DNA from: Betaproteobacteria bacterium
Lineage (GTDB): Bacteria; Pseudomonadota; Gammaproteobacteria; Burkholderiales; Burkholderiaceae_C
Direction: 5' to 3'
Assembly: GCA_005884255.1 (NCBI GenBank)
Contig: VBDL01000228.1
Location: forward strand, 1-9,350
Length of the DNA: 9,350 bases
Part shown: positions 8,473 through 9,350 of the stretch, in pieces
Layout: each line of letters starts with the position of its first letter
How positions within the stretch are numbered: the stretch's first letter is position 1
Position numbers and translations under genes: made by a program
Notes under the pieces: generated by a model
What the model was told of the DNA's origin: nothing
Seen by the model: only the letters and a program-made list of their open reading frames with translations
The model's database searches: none

Positions 8473-8488
8473 ACACTATAGGTAGTGT
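8473..8488. promoter_or_regulatory. NrdR box 1 upstream of nrdA
   Basis: ACACTATAGGTAGTGT has palindromic arms ACACTA/TAGTGT and fits the NrdR consensus (acaCwATATwGtgt type). NrdR is the zinc/ATP-cone repressor that senses dATP/ATP and shuts off ribonucleotide reductase operons, binding pairs of such boxes. It lies about 180 bp before the nrdA start. Confidence 0.75.
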
Positions 8489-8515
8489 TAAAGTGGCGCG
8501 GTCGGCCCTAGATCG

Positions 8516-8531
8516 GCCCTATATCTAGTGT
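8516..8531. promoter_or_regulatory. NrdR box 2 upstream of nrdA (left arm degenerate)
   Basis: GCCCTATATCTAGTGT keeps the central TATAT and the right arm TAGTGT, but the left arm is CCTA-like rather than ACACTA. Its start is 43 bp from the start of box 1, about four helical turns, which puts both on the same DNA face as expected for cooperative NrdR binding. The AT-rich core is also the likeliest place for a -10 element, but no matching -35 could be identified. Confidence 0.65.
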
Positions 8532-8558
8532 GTGAGTTGTGCACCTGCACTTCACCCG

Positions 8559-8579
8559 TTGTCCACACGGTTGTCCACA
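8559..8579 (+). promoter_or_regulatory. Tandem DnaA-box-like sites
   Basis: TTGTCCACA occurs at 8559-8567 and again at 8571-8579, a 12-bp period; each differs from the E. coli consensus TTATCCACA at one position. DnaA is known to bind near the E. coli nrdAB promoter and link dNTP supply to replication initiation, so the same logic is plausible here. A poorer TTGTGCACC lies at 8537-8545. The sites lie roughly 90-110 bp before the nrdA start. Confidence 0.6.
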
Positions 8580-8667
8580 CGAAATGTCCCCATGCGCCTC
8601 AGCTGCCGCACGCACAACTCCACTGTTGCGCAGCGTCGCGCCGCCATTGATTGACTGAAGGAGTTCC

Positions 8668-9350
8668 ATGCAAACTGCCACCAGCCGCCCCTCATTGCCC
8701 GCGTCCGTTCCGTCGCATCCTGATGCCGGCAGCACGCCCGCGACATCGGCCTACCAGGGCTACCAGATCATTCGCCGCAATGGCGCCGTCGTCTCGTTCG
8801 AGCCGAACAAGATCGCCGTTGCGCTGATGAAGGCCTTTCTTGCGGTGCATGGAACGCAAGGCGCCGCATCGGCCAGCGTGCGCGAAACGGTCGACGCGCT
8901 GACCGAAAGCGTGGTGCGTGCGCTGCTGCGCTCGCGCCCGGGCGGCGGCACCTTCCATATCGAGGACGTGCAAGACCAGGTCGAACTCGGCCTGATGCGC
9001 GGCGGCCACCATGAGGTGGCGCGTGCCTACGTGCTCTACCGCGAGCGCCGTTCGCAGGAGCGCGCCAAGCAGGGCCAGCCGCCGGTGGCGCAGATGCCGG
9101 CACTCTTCGTCACCGACCGTGGCCAGCGCGTGCCGCTCGACGACGCCAAGCTGCAGGGGCTGATCGAGTCCGCCTGCGCCGATCTCGGCGCCGACGTGAA
9201 GCCCGACCCCATCCTCGCCGAGACGCGCCGCAACCTGTACGACGGCGTGCCGATCGACGAGGTCTTCAAGGCCGCGATCCTCGCCGCGCGCACGCTGATC
9301 GAGAAGGACCCCGGCTACACGCGCGCCACTGCACGGCTGCTGCTGCACAC
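8668..9350 (+). CDS. nrdA: Ribonucleoside-diphosphate reductase class Ia, alpha subunit, N-terminal part
   Basis: NrdA reduces ribonucleotides to deoxyribonucleotides with its radical-generating partner NrdB; only the first 227 residues are in the window. Residues 1-30 are a low-complexity Ser/Pro/Ala leader. Residues about 31-130 form an ATP-cone (YQIIRRNGAVVSFEPNKIAVALMK... and the AYVLYRERR end), the domain where dATP shuts the enzyme off. Residues about 146-227 (LFVTDRGQRVPLDDAKL, YDGVPIDEVFKAAI, then RATARLLL) align by eye with the single N-terminal cone of E. coli NrdA, so this protein appears to carry two cones in tandem, as known for Pseudomonas aeruginosa NrdA. The catalytic cysteines lie outside the window. 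ATG 8668 is supported by AAGGAG at 8658-8663, spaced 4 nt. Upstream NrdR and DnaA sites fit regulation by dNTP status and replication. Confidence 0.94.
   Translation, partial: MQTATSRPSLPASVPSHPDAGSTPATSAYQGYQIIRRNGAVVSFEPNKIAVALMKAFLAVHGTQGAASASVRETVDALTESVVRALLRSRPGGGTFHIEDVQDQVELGLMRGGHHEVARAYVLYRERRSQERAKQGQPPVAQMPALFVTDRGQRVPLDDAKLQGLIESACADLGADVKPDPILAETRRNLYDGVPIDEVFKAAILAARTLIEKDPGYTRATARLLLH

Noticed and set aside
8460..8540. Sigma-70 promoter for nrdA
   Set aside because: AT-rich patches resemble -10 boxes (TATATC, TAGATC) but no -35 hexamer sits at 16-18 bp from any of them, so I did not call one.
8692..9348. 218-codon minus-strand open frame opposite nrdA
   Set aside because: The plus strand reads an unmistakable NrdA N-terminus with a Shine-Dalgarno; the reverse frame is a shadow.

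Overview
The window is very GC-rich (third codon positions almost always G or C). It carries gene neighbourhoods typical of the order Burkholderiales (Betaproteobacteria): ffh divergent from ypjD; a PP0621-type small protein followed by pilS, pilR and ampD; then a class Ia ribonucleotide reductase nrdA. A Rubrivivax/Leptothrix-like relative is my best guess, from protein style and gene order only.

Layout: (1) 1 to about 1067, the 3' part of an IS110/IS1111-family insertion sequence: the C-terminal part of its transposase and a long noncoding right end with a nested hairpin that could be the guide (bridge/seek) RNA. (2) 1076-1112, two tandem GC-rich hairpins just beyond a DUF2726-type gene (1123-1809, minus). 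(3) 1887-3254 minus, ffh, the protein part of the signal recognition particle. (4) From a 60-bp divergent gap, a tightly packed plus-strand run: ypjD (3315-4148), a small zinc-ribbon membrane protein (4153-4392), pilS (4389-6294, broken), pilR (6291-7838) and ampD (7835-8413). Junctions are a 4-bp gap and then three ATGA overlaps. (5) 8414-8667, a regulatory region with a pair of NrdR-box-like sites and two DnaA-box-like sites. (6) nrdA from 8668 off the right edge, with what look like two ATP-cone domains in tandem.

The main anomaly is a perfect 170-bp direct repeat. Bases 3659-3828, an internal piece of ypjD, recur without a mismatch at 4748-4917 inside pilS. There they take the place of the part that should encode the second and third membrane helices of the PilS sensor, and they put the kinase domain out of frame with the PilS N-terminus. 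Because the region is so GC-rich, the shifted frame has no stop codon and runs through pilS into pilR as one 1,149-codon open frame, which an automatic annotator could mistake for a giant fusion protein. The event is either a recent non-reciprocal copying/recombination within the operon that inactivated PilS, or an assembly chimera; sequence alone cannot decide. Everything else appears to be ordinary housekeeping (secretion, type IV pilus control, murein recycling, dNTP synthesis) with a mobile element at the left edge. I see no new multigene system.
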